Part shown: positions 36,277 to 46,381 of the stretch, in pieces | Position numbering within the stretch: the first letter of the stretch is position 1 | Layout of the letters: each line of letters opens with the position of its first letter | Source of the DNA: Rhizobium sp. 16-488-2b | GTDB lineage: Bacteria > Pseudomonadota > Alphaproteobacteria > Rhizobiales > Rhizobiaceae | Length of the DNA stretch: 64,000 nt | Assembly: GCF_017741815.1 (NCBI RefSeq) | Contig: NZ_JAGHMF010000017.1 | Coordinates: 124,001 to 188,000, forward strand | Direction: 5' to 3' | Program-made: the position numbers and the translations under genes | Notes under the pieces: model-generated | The model's input: the letters and a program-made list of their open reading frames with translations, nothing else | What the model was told of the DNA's origin: nothing | Databases searched by the model: none

Positions 36277-37008
36277 TCAGTTCGACCCGGCGGCCGCGAC
36301 CAGTACCGGCTTTTCGCTGTAATCCCTGGGGAATAGCTGCTTCAGCGCGGCGACCTTCGGCAGGTCGTTGATGACGATATAGGGATAATCAGGATTGTTA
36401 GTCAGGAAGTCCTGATGATACCCCTCCGCGACATAGAAACTCTTGCCCGGCTCGATCTTCGTCACGATCGCACCGTCGAAAACCTTGGCATGGTCGAGCT
36501 GGTCTATATAGGCCTTCGCCACCTTGGCCTGCTCATCGTTGGCGGGGAAGATCGCCGAGCGATACTGCGTGCCGGTATCCGGCCCCTGGCGGTTCAGCTG
36601 CGTCGGATCGTGCGCAACGGAGAAGTAGATCTGCAGCAGCCGGCCGTAACTGACCTTGCTCGGGTCGAACACGACCTTAACGGACTCGGCATGGCCGGTA
36701 TCACCGCCGCTGACGGTCTCGTACTGCGCGGTCGCCTTCGCCCCGCCGGCATAGCCTGATGTCGCGCTGATCACGCCCTTGACGTGCTGGAACACGCCTT
36801 GCACGCCCCAGAAACAGCCGCCAGCGAAAGTTGCCGTTTCGCGCCCGCTTGCTGCCGGCTCGTCGAGGGCGGGTGGCGGGATGACATGCACTTCCTTAGC
36901 CACTGATGGCGTCAGCTGCAGCACCAACCCGCCCGCCAGTGCGACGGCGACACCAAAAGCGACCGCTCGAATCGGACGCCGTGTTCTGGATAGTCCGTGA
37001 CTGTTCAT
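36277..37008 (-). CDS. msrA: Peptide methionine-S-sulfoxide reductase MsrA, exported
   Basis: 243 residues, longer than cytosolic MsrA because of an N-terminal signal or anchor (about 11-38). Catalytic motif GGCFWG with C65; SGYAGG, YHQDFL follow as in the family. It reduces the S-epimer of methionine sulfoxide in oxidised proteins. The exported form implies repair in the periplasm. The start at 37008 follows GAGGAAA and overlaps the msrB stop (ATGA), so both are coupled. A longer frame to 37266 lies inside msrB in another frame and was rejected. Confidence 0.93.
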   Translation of the reverse strand: MNSHGLSRTRRPIRAVAFGVAVALAGGLVLQLTPSVAKEVHVIPPPALDEPAASGRETATFAGGCFWGVQGVFQHVKGVISATSGYAGGAKATAQYETVSGGDTGHAESVKVVFDPSKVSYGRLLQIYFSVAHDPTQLNRQGPDTGTQYRSAIFPANDEQAKVAKAYIDQLDHAKVFDGAIVTKIEPGKSFYVAEGYHQDFLTNNPDYPYIVINDLPKVAALKQLFPRDYSEKPVLVAAAGSN

Positions 37009-37505
37009 GATGCTTTCCTCTCTGTCGGATGGAAGGTCAAGGCAACGCCATTGAGGCAATAACGCAGACCGGTCGGCTTCGGTCCGTCGTCGAACACATG
37101 GCCGAGATGGCCGCCGCAGCGACCGCAATGCACCGCTTCGCGCACCATGCCGAACTGCGTGTCGCGCGTCGTGCCGACGACATGCCTGTCGAGCGGTGCC
37201 CAAAAGCTCGGCCACCCCGTGCCGCTGTCGAATTTCGTCGCCGAGGAGAAGGCATCCTGCTCGCAACCCGCGCAGGCGAAATTGCCCTTGCGCTCTTCAT
37301 GCAGCAGCGCGCTCGTAAAGGGCCGCTCGGTCCCCTCATGGCGTAGAACATCATACTGATCCGCTGTCAGCTTGCGCCGCCATTCGGCATCGCTGTGATT
37401 GACGGCAAAGGTTTCAGCGGCAGCGCTCTTCGAGCGTCCGAGGACAAGCGGCAGGCCGATCGCGGCAAGGCCGGTACTAAAGAGTAGTCGACGTCTGTTC
37501 AGCAT
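37005..37505 (-). CDS. msrB: Peptide methionine-R-sulfoxide reductase MsrB, Tat-type leader
   Basis: 166 residues. Leader NRRRLLFSTGLAAIGLPLVLG resembles a Tat signal. Zinc ligands C78/C81 (CAGC) and C127/C130 (CGRC), catalytic C150 in RYCLNG, and the family core TKFDSGTGWPSFW. It complements MsrA by reducing the R-epimer. The ATG at 37505 has GGGAGA seven bases upstream; an ATG at 37520 is possible. Both partners carrying export signals points to a periplasmic repair pair, different from the membrane-bound MsrPQ system. Confidence 0.92.
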   Translation of the reverse strand: MLNRRRLLFSTGLAAIGLPLVLGRSKSAAAETFAVNHSDAEWRRKLTADQYDVLRHEGTERPFTSALLHEERKGNFACAGCEQDAFSSATKFDSGTGWPSFWAPLDRHVVGTTRDTQFGMVREAVHCGRCGGHLGHVFDDGPKPTGLRYCLNGVALTFHPTERKAS

Positions 37506-37594
37506 CTCGCGGTCTCCCAAATGGCGTTCGCGTTACTGACAGCATCTACGAGCCGGACGGCGGTTTTGTTACACACCTGATGCAGGAAACGAAA

Positions 37595-37622
37595 AAGGCG
37601 CCGACTTCACAGCCAGCGCCTT
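37595..37622 (-). terminator. Rho-independent terminator after glf
   Basis: Stem AAGGCGC/GCGCCTT with a 14-base loop; on the minus strand the stem is followed by TTTCGTTTCC. It lies 31 bp after the glf stop. Confidence 0.7.
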
Positions 37623-37652
37623 GAAAACATCGAAGCGAGAAGCGACGCCCGG

Positions 37653-38813
<1,161 letters not shown>

Positions 38814-38877
38814 CTAAAGCACCCGTTGCCTGTGGCCTTGCGGCAAGTTGAAACCCCTTGAGGATGGACCGGCGGCG

Positions 38878-40923
38878 TTAAGCCGTCGGCTCGGTCCACA
38901 GGCGCGTATCGATGGCGAGCGGCGCGTAGTCGTTCCACTGCGCGAGCTTCTCGCGGTAGTGGCGGCGATAGCTCGCATCGTCTTCGAACTCGCTGAGGGT
39001 CTGCACCAGCTCGGCGCCGATCTCGTAATAGGCCTCGAGGTTGCTGAGGTCAGGCGTCGGCGTCTCGCCGCGCTCGGCTTCGCCCTGCATCTGCCAGAAC
39101 AGCTCCTCCAGGCGACGGGCGAGACCCGGGATATCCCGAAGCGCACTGCCCTCGCGCTTGTCCTTCAGCGACTGGCGGATAGCGGCCAGGCTTGCACGAT
39201 CCTTGAAGAAGCCGATAGCGCGCGCAACGTAATCGTCAGGCCCACTGCAGGCGAGCTCCGGCACGCCGGCGGCGGCAACGATGCTGTTGCAGAAGCGCGA
39301 GGCAAAGCTCTTGCCCGGAACGGTCAGAACCGGCAGACCCATGGTGATCGCGTCGCCCGCGGTCGAATGCGCGCCGTAGGGGAAGGTGTCGAGGAAGAGA
39401 TCGGCCAGCGCGATGCGCGCCAGATGATGCGCGTTCGGCGCCTTCGGCGCGAAGATGATCCGCTTGGCATCAATGCCGGCCTTGACGGCGGCCTGCACGA
39501 GGCGGTCGTTCACGGCCTCGTCAGCCGCGAGCAGCCACAGCACGCTGCCCGGCGTCGCAGCCAGGATCGTCATCCAGCGCGCGAAGCACGGCTCGCTGAT
39601 CTTCTGCATGCCGTTGAAGCAGGCGAAGACGAAAGCATCTTCAGGGAGACCCGCCTGCGTGCGCGTCGGCTGCGCGGCGATCTGGCGCTTGCGGTCGATC
39701 GGCTGGTTACAGGCGATCCGCAGGACCTTTTCCGTATAGTAGATCTCGTTTTCAACAGGCACGATCGTCTCGTCGGCGATCATGTACTGGTGCACGGGGC
39801 TGCCCATGGAACCGGGATAGCCGCAGAAGTTCACGATAACAGGCGCCGGACGATAGGCGAACAGCTTCGTGCGGGCATGCTTGGTGTAACCGTTGACGTC
39901 GATCAGGATATCGATTTCGTCCTTGCGGATCAGGTTGGCGGCATCGGTGTCGCTGAGCGCGCTGATATCGCGCCATCCATCGACAGCCGCCTTGATGCGC
40001 TCCTGCGTCGCGTCATTGGTGCGCGGCTCGCCGCAGTAATAGCCGAAGATCTCGACCGTCGTCTTGTCGTGCAGCTCCAGCACTTCGCTGAGCGCGAAGC
40101 CGACGGCGTGATCGCGCAGATCCGACGAGACATAGCCGACGCGCAGGCGCTGGCCGGTGCCGGTCTTCACGCGCGCGGACTTGCGTGGGAAGGCCGAAAG
40201 GTTCGGGCGACCGACAAGCGTCTTGTTGTAGCGATAGGCCTTGGCCAGCTGATAAAGCGGATCGTCGGCGTAGCAGGAGAGCGTCAGCGTCGACATGGCG
40301 TCGAGCAGCTGCCGCGCACTGACATGAATCGACGGCGTCAGGATCGGCCACTTGCACTGCCGCTGGCGCAGCGACGTCCAGTGCTGGCCGGCTTCCGGCC
40401 GGTTTGGCTGCAGCTCGATCGCCTGCCACAGCGTGGTTTCGGCAGCCTCCAGCACGTTGCCGCCCTCAAGAACGCGGCCGATGTGCTGGAGCGTCATCAG
40501 CCGATGCTCGATGCGCTCGCTGGTAATGTCGCTGGTCATCTCGACATAGCTGCGCCATTGCTCGACGGCCTGATGGCCGAGACCGCAATCCTCAAGCGCA
40601 CGGCCGAGGTTGATATGCGCCGGGCCAAAACGCGGATCGATCTTCAGGCAGGCACGCAGCGCGCTGATCGCGCCGGCCACGTCGCCGGCATTACGCGACA
40701 CCACGGAATAGTTGAAATAGGCGAGATGCAGCAGCGGATTGTTGTCGTTGAACGCGATCCACGTCTTGTAGAGCTCGGCCGCCTGCTGCCGTTGATCGGC
40801 GTTCGCGAGACCTTCCGCGATGGCGATCAGGTCGCCAAGCGACAGGCGTTGATGGCGTGCCTGCTCCAAAATGTTTGCGATTGGAGAGACTTGGCTCGAT
40901 GCAATTGCGGTGTTCGCGTTCAT
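38878..40923 (-). CDS. SPINDLY/OGT-like glycosyltransferase (GT41) with TPR repeats
   Basis: 681 residues. N-terminal TPR-like helices (about 30-200, for example AGDVAGAISALRACLKIDPRFGPAHINLGRALEDCG), then a GT41 catalytic part starting RLRVGYVSSDLRDHAVGF (about 258) and continuing through FNGMQKISEPCFARWMTIL to FLDTFPYGAHSTAGDAITMGLPVLT (about 508-533). Relatives transfer GlcNAc, fucose or other sugars to Ser/Thr of proteins. The gene immediately upstream encodes a protein dominated by Ser/Thr repeats, and glf lies downstream. Whether this enzyme modifies that protein is a hypothesis. It starts about 170 bp after the terminator of the repeat gene, so it needs its own promoter. Confidence 0.9.
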   Translation of the reverse strand: MNANTAIASSQVSPIANILEQARHQRLSLGDLIAIAEGLANADQRQQAAELYKTWIAFNDNNPLLHLAYFNYSVVSRNAGDVAGAISALRACLKIDPRFGPAHINLGRALEDCGLGHQAVEQWRSYVEMTSDITSERIEHRLMTLQHIGRVLEGGNVLEAAETTLWQAIELQPNRPEAGQHWTSLRQRQCKWPILTPSIHVSARQLLDAMSTLTLSCYADDPLYQLAKAYRYNKTLVGRPNLSAFPRKSARVKTGTGQRLRVGYVSSDLRDHAVGFALSEVLELHDKTTVEIFGYYCGEPRTNDATQERIKAAVDGWRDISALSDTDAANLIRKDEIDILIDVNGYTKHARTKLFAYRPAPVIVNFCGYPGSMGSPVHQYMIADETIVPVENEIYYTEKVLRIACNQPIDRKRQIAAQPTRTQAGLPEDAFVFACFNGMQKISEPCFARWMTILAATPGSVLWLLAADEAVNDRLVQAAVKAGIDAKRIIFAPKAPNAHHLARIALADLFLDTFPYGAHSTAGDAITMGLPVLTVPGKSFASRFCNSIVAAAGVPELACSGPDDYVARAIGFFKDRASLAAIRQSLKDKREGSALRDIPGLARRLEELFWQMQGEAERGETPTPDLSNLEAYYEIGAELVQTLSEFEDDASYRRHYREKLAQWNDYAPLAIDTRLWTEPTA

Positions 40924-41093
40924 GGACGTCCTACGGCAAGGGTGGCCGGATGGCCTGAGATCAACAGACGCATGAAAGCGTCGGGTTCCTTGCTACCGGA
41001 TAGAGCTTGCGTCGGGCTGGCTGATTGGCCTCCACGACGGCATGAGAACGCCTGATATCCAAGGCTGTTCGGCTGGTCCCGGAGAAACGAAAA

Positions 41094-41120
41094 ACGCCGC
41101 CCGAGATGATCGGGCGGCGT
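41094..41120 (-). terminator. Rho-independent terminator of the giant repeat gene
   Basis: Perfect 11-bp stem ACGCCGCCCGA/TCGGGCGGCGT with a five-base loop; reading leftward it is followed by TTTTCGTTT. It lies 24 bp after the stop codon at 41144. Confidence 0.85.
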
Positions 41121-41143
41121 CTCTATTTTCGTCTATCCGTGAC

Positions 41144-44100
41144 TTAAGAGTTCAGCGCTGCGTAGGCCGCGAGAACCGCGTCGACCTGGGCCGAGTTCAG
41201 AGCCGGCACCTGATCCGTGGTGAAGGCGTCGAGCTGATCGGTCGTCCAGGCCGAGAAGTCCTCGGTCTGCAGTCCGGCCAGAGCCTTGGTGCTGATCGCC
41301 GCGATTTCGTCGGTCGAGAAGGTCGCGATGTCCTCGCTGGACATTGCGGCAATCTCCGCCGAGCTCATCACCGCGATCTGGCTGCTGGTGAAGGCCTTGA
41401 TCTGATCGGTGCTCATCGCATCGATCTGGTCCGTCGTCAGCGAAGCCACCTGGTCGGTCTTCAACACAGCCACCTGATCCGTTGTCAGGACTGCGATGTC
41501 TGCGGTGCTGAGCGCCGCGACCTGCTTCGCGGACAGTACGCCGAGCTGATCGCTGTTCATGGCAACCATCTTGTCGGTCGACAGCGAGGCGATCTGGCTG
41601 GTGGTCAGAAGCGCGATCTGGTTCGTCGTCAGAGCCTTGAACTGATCGGTGGTCATTGCGTCAATGCTGGCCGAGGAGAGTTCCACGATAGCCTTGGTGC
41701 TGATGGCCGCGATCTCGTCGGTGGAGAACGAGGAGATATCGTCCGTGTCCATGGCGCCGATCTGGGCAGCGGTGAGAACCGCGACCTGACCGCTCGTCAG
41801 CGCCTTGACCTGATCAGAGGACATGGCGGTGATCTGCTCGGTAGTCAACGAAGAGACCTGGGTCGACTTGAGCGCCGCGACGTTGTCGGTGGTCAGAGCT
41901 GCCACTTCGTCGGTCGTCAGAGACTTGACCTGCACCGCCGTCAGCGCGCCGACCTGTTCCGAAGACAGGATAGCGATGTTGTCGGTCGTGATCGCAGCAA
42001 GCTGGCCGGTCGTCAGCAGTGCAACCTGGCCGGTCTTCAGAGCCTTGACCTGATCGCTGCTGAGCACCTTGATGTCATCAGTGGTCAAACCGGTCAGAGC
42101 CTTGGTGCTGATCGAGGCAATCTCGTCTGTCGTGAAGGACGAGACACCATCCGTCGACATGGCGCCGAGCTGAGCCGAGGTCAGTACGCCGATCTGGCTG
42201 CTGGTCAGGGCCTTGATCTGATCGGACGACATCGCCGTGATCTGCGCGGTGCTGAGGGCGGCAACCTGGCCGGTCTTCAGCAGAGCCACGTTGTCGGTGG
42301 ACAGAACCGCGAGGTCGCCGGTGCTGAGTGCCGCGATCTGCCTGGAGCTCAGGACACCGATCTGGTCGCTCGTGAGTGCCACCGCCTTGTCGGTCGTCAG
42401 CGACGCGATCTGCGAAGTGCTGAGCAGGGCCACCTGACCGGTGGTGAGCGCAGCGAACTGATCCGTGCCGAGTGCCTCGAGCGTGTCGGTCGACAGAGCC
42501 GCGATGATCTTGGTGTTGATCGCCGCGATTTCGTCGGTCGAGAAGGTCGCGATGTCGTCGGTAGACATTGCAGCGAACTCGTCGGCAGTCAGGACGCCGA
42601 CCTGTGCGCTGGTCAGAGCCTTGATCTGGTCGGAGGACATGGCGCCGATCTGCGTGTTGTTCAGAGCGGAAACCTGGCCCGACGACAGCAAGGCAATGTT
42701 GTCGGTGCTCAGAGCCGCGACTTCGTCCGTGGACAGTGCCGCGATCTGGTTCGACTTCAGTGCGCCGACCTGATCGCTGGACAGAAGCGCGACGTTGTCG
42801 GTCGTCAGCGCGGCGACCTGTGCCGTGCTGAGCAGAGCAATCTGGCTCGACTTCAGAGCCTTGACCTGGTCGCTGGTCAGCGCGTTGACGTCGGCGGTGC
42901 TCAGACCTGCAAGCGCCTTGGTGCTGATGGCCGCGATTTCATCGGTCGAGAAGGACGTGATGTCGTCGGTGGTCATCACCGCGAGCTGGGTCGAGGACAT
43001 GGCACCGATCTGATCGGCGGTCAGCGCGGTGACCTGATCTGCCGTCAGGGCGTTGAGCTGGTCCGTGGTCATGGCGGCGATCTGACCGGTCTTGAGCAGA
43101 GCGACGTTGTCCGTGGAGATGACGGCGATGTCATCCGTGGTCAGAGCGGCGATCTGCTTGGAGTTCAGGGCGCCGAGCTGATCGCTACCCATGGCAGCCA
43201 TCTTGTCGGTCGACAGCGATGCGACCTGGCTGGTGGTGAGCAGCGCGACCTGGCTCGACTTCAGAGCGGCGAACTGGTTGGTGTCGAGAGCTCCGAGGCT
43301 GTCGGTGGAGAGCTGTGCGATGGCCTTCGTGCTGATCGCGCCGACTTCGTCGGTCGAGAATGTCACGATGTCATCGCTCGACATGGCGCCGATCTGGGCG
43401 GCCGTCAGAACCGCGACCTGACCGGTCGTCAGTGCCTTCACCTGATCGGTCGACATGGCGTCGATCTGCGCCGTCGTCAGAGCAGCAACCTGCGTGCTCT
43501 TCAAGATGCCGACGTTGTCGGTCGAGATCGCAGCGATATCATCGGTCGACAGCGAGGCAAGCTGGCTGGTGCTCAGCGCCAGGATCTGGTCGCTCAGCAG
43601 CTTCGTGATGTTGTCGGTCGTCAGCGCGTTCAGCTGGATCGTGCCCATGGCGGCGATCTGGCTGGACTTCAGGGCAACGACCTGATCGCTACCGAGACCG
43701 TTGACGGCATCCGTGGTGAGACCCGAAAGCGACTTCGTGCTGATTGCAGCGATTTCGTCGGTGGTGAAGCTCGCGATGTCGTCGCTCGACATAGCATGCA
43801 ACTGGTTGGATGACAGTGCGGCGACCTGCGTGCTGGTCAGGGCCTTGACCTGGTCGGACGTCATCGCGTCGATCTGCAGGCTGCTCAACGAGGCAATCTG
43901 CGTCGTCTTCAGGATGGCGACGTTGTCGGTCGTCAGGGCGGCGAGTTCATCCGTCGAAAGAGCGGCGATCTGCTTCGAGTTCAGGGCGCCGACTTGGTCG
44001 CTGCCGAGAACAGCCACCTGGTCCGTCGTCAGCGATGCAACCTGGCCGGTGGTCAGAAGTGCGATCTGGGTCGACTTCAGGGCCTTGACCTGATCGCTAT

Positions 44101-45812
44101 CCAGAGCTGCGAGGCTTTCGGTGGAGAGCTGTGCGATGGCCTTCGTGCTGATCGCACCGATTTCGTCGGTCGTGAACGTCTTGATGTCGTCGCTCGACAT
44201 CGCGCCGATCTGGCCGGCCGAGAGGACGCCAACCTGGCCGCTCGTCAAAGCCTTGACCTGGTCGGTGGACAGGTGGCCGATCTGGGCCGTCGTCAGGGCG
44301 GCGATCTGCGTCGTCTTCAGGATGGCGACGTTGTCGGTGGAGAGAGCGGCAACGGCGTCGCTGGAGAGGCCGGAGAGCTGCTTGGAGGTCAGGGCGACGA
44401 CCTGGTCGCTCTTCAGGAGGGCGATGTTGTCGGTGGAGATGGCGCCGAGCTGTGCGCTGCTCAGGAGAGCGATCTGGCTCGACTTCAGCGCGACGATCTG
44501 ATCGCTGCTCAGCGCAGCCACGTCATCGGTGGTCAGACCCGTCAGAGCCTTGGTGCTGATCGCGGCGATTTCATCCGTGGTGAACGAACCGATGCCATCC
44601 GTCGACATCGCGTCGAGCTGTGCGGAGCTGAGGACGCCGACCTGCGTGCTGGTCAGAGCCTTGACCTGATCGGACGACATCGAGCCGATCTGCGACGCGC
44701 TGAGGGCTGCGACCTGCGTGGTCTTCAGGATAGCGACGTTGTCGGTCGAGAGCGCGCCGATTTCATCAGCGGTGAGCGCTCCGATCTGCTTGGAGTTCAG
44801 GGCGCCGACCTGGTCGCTGGTCAGGAGAGCAATGTTGTCGGTGCTGAGCGCGGCGATCTGGCCGGTGCTGAGCAAAGCGATCTGGCTCGACTTCAGGGCG
44901 ATAGCCTGGTCGCTTTTCAGAGCGCCGATGACGTCGGCCGACAGACCGGAGAGAGCCTTGGTGCTGATGGCTGCGATTTCATCGGTCGTGAAGGTCGCGA
45001 TGTCGTCGGTGCTGAGGGCAGCAAGCTCCGAGGAGGTCATCGCGCCGATCTGCGCGCTGCTGAGAGCCTTGACCTGATCGGAAGACATAGCGGCGATCTG
45101 ACCGTTGTTCAGGGCGGCGATCTGGCCGGTCTTCATGGCGGCGACGTTGTCGGTGCTGAGAGCGGCGACATCATCGGTGGTGAGAGCTGCGAGCTGCTTC
45201 GAGGTCAGGGCGACGACCTGATCGCTCTTCAGAGCGGCGACCTTTTCGGAGCCAAGCGATGCGACCTGCGAGGTGGTCAGGAGCGCGATCTGGCTGGACT
45301 TGAGCGCTGCGAACTGGGTGGTGTCGAGAGCTGCGAGCGTCGCGGTAGACAGGCCGGCCAGCGTCTTCGTGCTTATGGCGGCGATCTCGTCGGTGGTGAA
45401 GGTCGCAATGTCATCGGTGGTCAGCGCGCCGAACTGCGCGGAGGACAGGACTGCGGTCTGGGTGGAGCTGAATGCGCCAACCTGGTTGACGTCGAGGGCT
45501 GCGAGCTGGTCGGTGGTGAGCGCTGCGACCTGCGTCGTCTTCAGTGCGACGATCTGGTCGGTGTTGAGCGATGCGATGACGTCGGTGGAGAGCGAAGCAA
45601 GCTGCTTGGAGCCGAGAGCACCGATCTGCGTGCCGGTAAGAACGCCGACCTGGTCGGAATTCAGCGCGCCGAACTGGGCGCTGCTAAGAAGAGCGATCTG
45701 GCTGGTCTTGAGCGCGATGATCTGGTCGCTGGAGAGCGCCGCCATGCTATCGGTGGAGAGGCCGCCGAGAGCCTTCGTGCTGATGGCCGCGATCTCGTCG
45801 GTCGAAAACAGC
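41144..45812 (-). repeat. Eleven-plus tandem 408-bp superrepeats inside the giant repeat gene
   Basis: The motif encoding F-[ST]-T-D-E-I recurs every 408 bp (for example the CGCGAT of its complement at 41300 and 41708). Twelve occurrences were counted in the protein, eleven followed by a full 17-octad unit. Copies differ by many synonymous and conservative changes, so they are old rather than fresh duplications, yet no indel has broken the 24-bp register. Confidence 0.85.
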
Positions 45813-46381
45813 GCGATACCGTCGGAGGAGATGGCGCCGAGCTGAACCGAAGTAAGCGCCGCTGCCTGCGTAGAGGTGAACGCGGCGACCTGGTCGCTAG
45901 AGAGGTTGGCGATCTGCGCGGAGGAGAGCGCGCCGAGCTGCGTGGTCTTCAAAACGGCGATCTGGCCGGTCGTGAAGGCGGCAACGTCTTCCGTACCCAT
46001 GGCAGCGATCTGCTTGGAGGTAAGAGCAGCAACCTGACCGGTCGAAAGCGCGCCAATCAGTTCAGAGCTGAGGTTTGCGACTTCAGTGGTGGAAAGGGCG
46101 GCGACCTGAGTGGTGGAGAGGCCACCGAGCTGCGCCGTGGAGAGAACAGCCAGCTGTTCGAGCTTGAGGCCAACCAGCGCGGTCGCCGATACGGCGCTCA
46201 TCTGCTGGGAGGAAAGAGCAACGAAGTCCTGGGTTTCGATCGCGCCGAGCTGTGTCGAGCTCAAGGCCTTGATCTGCGTTGTCGTGAGCTGCGCCACGTC
46301 ATCGGAGGAAAGATTTGCGATCGCGGTCGTCGATAGCGCCCGGATCTGATTGACGGTCAGAGAAGTTACAATGGAAGTCAT
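41144..46381 (-). CDS. Giant Ser/Thr-rich octapeptide-repeat protein (1745 residues)
   Basis: Not assignable to a named family by eye. After six residues (MTSIVT) the protein is a continuous run of 216 eight-residue units with no gap, ending in an 11-residue tail (AVLAAYAALNS). Consensus: small, Leu, Ser/Thr, Ser/Thr, Asp or other, Gln/Asp/Glu, Ile/Val/Leu, Ala/Gly (as in ALSTDQIA). From residue 191 on, 17 units form a 136-residue (408-bp) higher repeat that occurs eleven times in exact register, each starting with F-[ST]-T-D-E-[IV], and a partial twelfth. The spacing S/T-x-x-Q/E/D fits helix N-caps, suggesting a solenoid. No signal peptide, no RTX motif, few charged residues, no cysteine noticed. 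GAGGGG precedes the start by nine bases. Confidence 0.9.
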   Translation of the reverse strand: MTSIVTSLTVNQIRALSTTAIANLSSDDVAQLTTTQIKALSSTQLGAIETQDFVALSSQQMSAVSATALVGLKLEQLAVLSTAQLGGLSTTQVAALSTTEVANLSSELIGALSTGQVAALTSKQIAAMGTEDVAAFTTGQIAVLKTTQLGALSSAQIANLSSDQVAAFTSTQAAALTSVQLGAISSDGIALFSTDEIAAISTKALGGLSTDSMAALSSDQIIALKTSQIALLSSAQFGALNSDQVGVLTGTQIGALGSKQLASLSTDVIASLNTDQIVALKTTQVAALTTDQLAALDVNQVGAFSSTQTAVLSSAQFGALTTDDIATFTTDEIAAISTKTLAGLSTATLAALDTTQFAALKSSQIALLTTSQVASLGSEKVAALKSDQVVALTSKQLAALTTDDVAALSTDNVAAMKTGQIAALNNGQIAAMSSDQVKALSSAQIGAMTSSELAALSTDDIATFTTDEIAAISTKALSGLSADVIGALKSDQAIALKSSQIALLSTGQIAALSTDNIALLTSDQVGALNSKQIGALTADEIGALSTDNVAILKTTQVAALSASQIGSMSSDQVKALTSTQVGVLSSAQLDAMSTDGIGSFTTDEIAAISTKALTGLTTDDVAALSSDQIVALKSSQIALLSSAQLGAISTDNIALLKSDQVVALTSKQLSGLSSDAVAALSTDNVAILKTTQIAALTTAQIGHLSTDQVKALTSGQVGVLSAGQIGAMSSDDIKTFTTDEIGAISTKAIAQLSTESLAALDSDQVKALKSTQIALLTTGQVASLTTDQVAVLGSDQVGALNSKQIAALSTDELAALTTDNVAILKTTQIASLSSLQIDAMTSDQVKALTSTQVAALSSNQLHAMSSDDIASFTTDEIAAISTKSLSGLTTDAVNGLGSDQVVALKSSQIAAMGTIQLNALTTDNITKLLSDQILALSTSQLASLSTDDIAAISTDNVGILKSTQVAALTTAQIDAMSTDQVKALTTGQVAVLTAAQIGAMSSDDIVTFSTDEVGAISTKAIAQLSTDSLGALDTNQFAALKSSQVALLTTSQVASLSTDKMAAMGSDQLGALNSKQIAALTTDDIAVISTDNVALLKTGQIAAMTTDQLNALTADQVTALTADQIGAMSSTQLAVMTTDDITSFSTDEIAAISTKALAGLSTADVNALTSDQVKALKSSQIALLSTAQVAALTTDNVALLSSDQVGALKSNQIAALSTDEVAALSTDNIALLSSGQVSALNNTQIGAMSSDQIKALTSAQVGVLTADEFAAMSTDDIATFSTDEIAAINTKIIAALSTDTLEALGTDQFAALTTGQVALLSTSQIASLTTDKAVALTSDQIGVLSSRQIAALSTGDLAVLSTDNVALLKTGQVAALSTAQITAMSSDQIKALTSSQIGVLTSAQLGAMSTDGVSSFTTDEIASISTKALTGLTTDDIKVLSSDQVKALKTGQVALLTTGQLAAITTDNIAILSSEQVGALTAVQVKSLTTDEVAALTTDNVAALKSTQVSSLTTEQITAMSSDQVKALTSGQVAVLTAAQIGAMDTDDISSFSTDEIAAISTKAIVELSSASIDAMTTDQFKALTTNQIALLTTSQIASLSTDKMVAMNSDQLGVLSAKQVAALSTADIAVLTTDQVAVLKTDQVASLTTDQIDAMSTDQIKAFTSSQIAVMSSAEIAAMSSEDIATFSTDEIAAISTKALAGLQTEDFSAWTTDQLDAFTTDQVPALNSAQVDAVLAAYAALNS

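Noticed and set aside
41042..43813. Open frame of 923 codons on the plus strand
   Set aside because: It is the antisense of the giant octad-repeat gene. The repeat codons leave the opposite strand free of stops; the protein is a low-complexity Arg/Gly/Asp/Leu pattern with no ribosome-binding site.
43994..46336. Second long plus-strand frame (780 codons) over the same gene
   Set aside because: Same cause: repeat composition opens the antisense frame. The sense frame has a start signal, a terminator and the exact 8-residue register.
41144..46381. Tandem repetitive DNA that could be taken for a CRISPR array or satellite
   Set aside because: Repeats are 24 bp and 408 bp units inside one coding frame with synonymous variation, without unique spacers or an adjacent cas gene.
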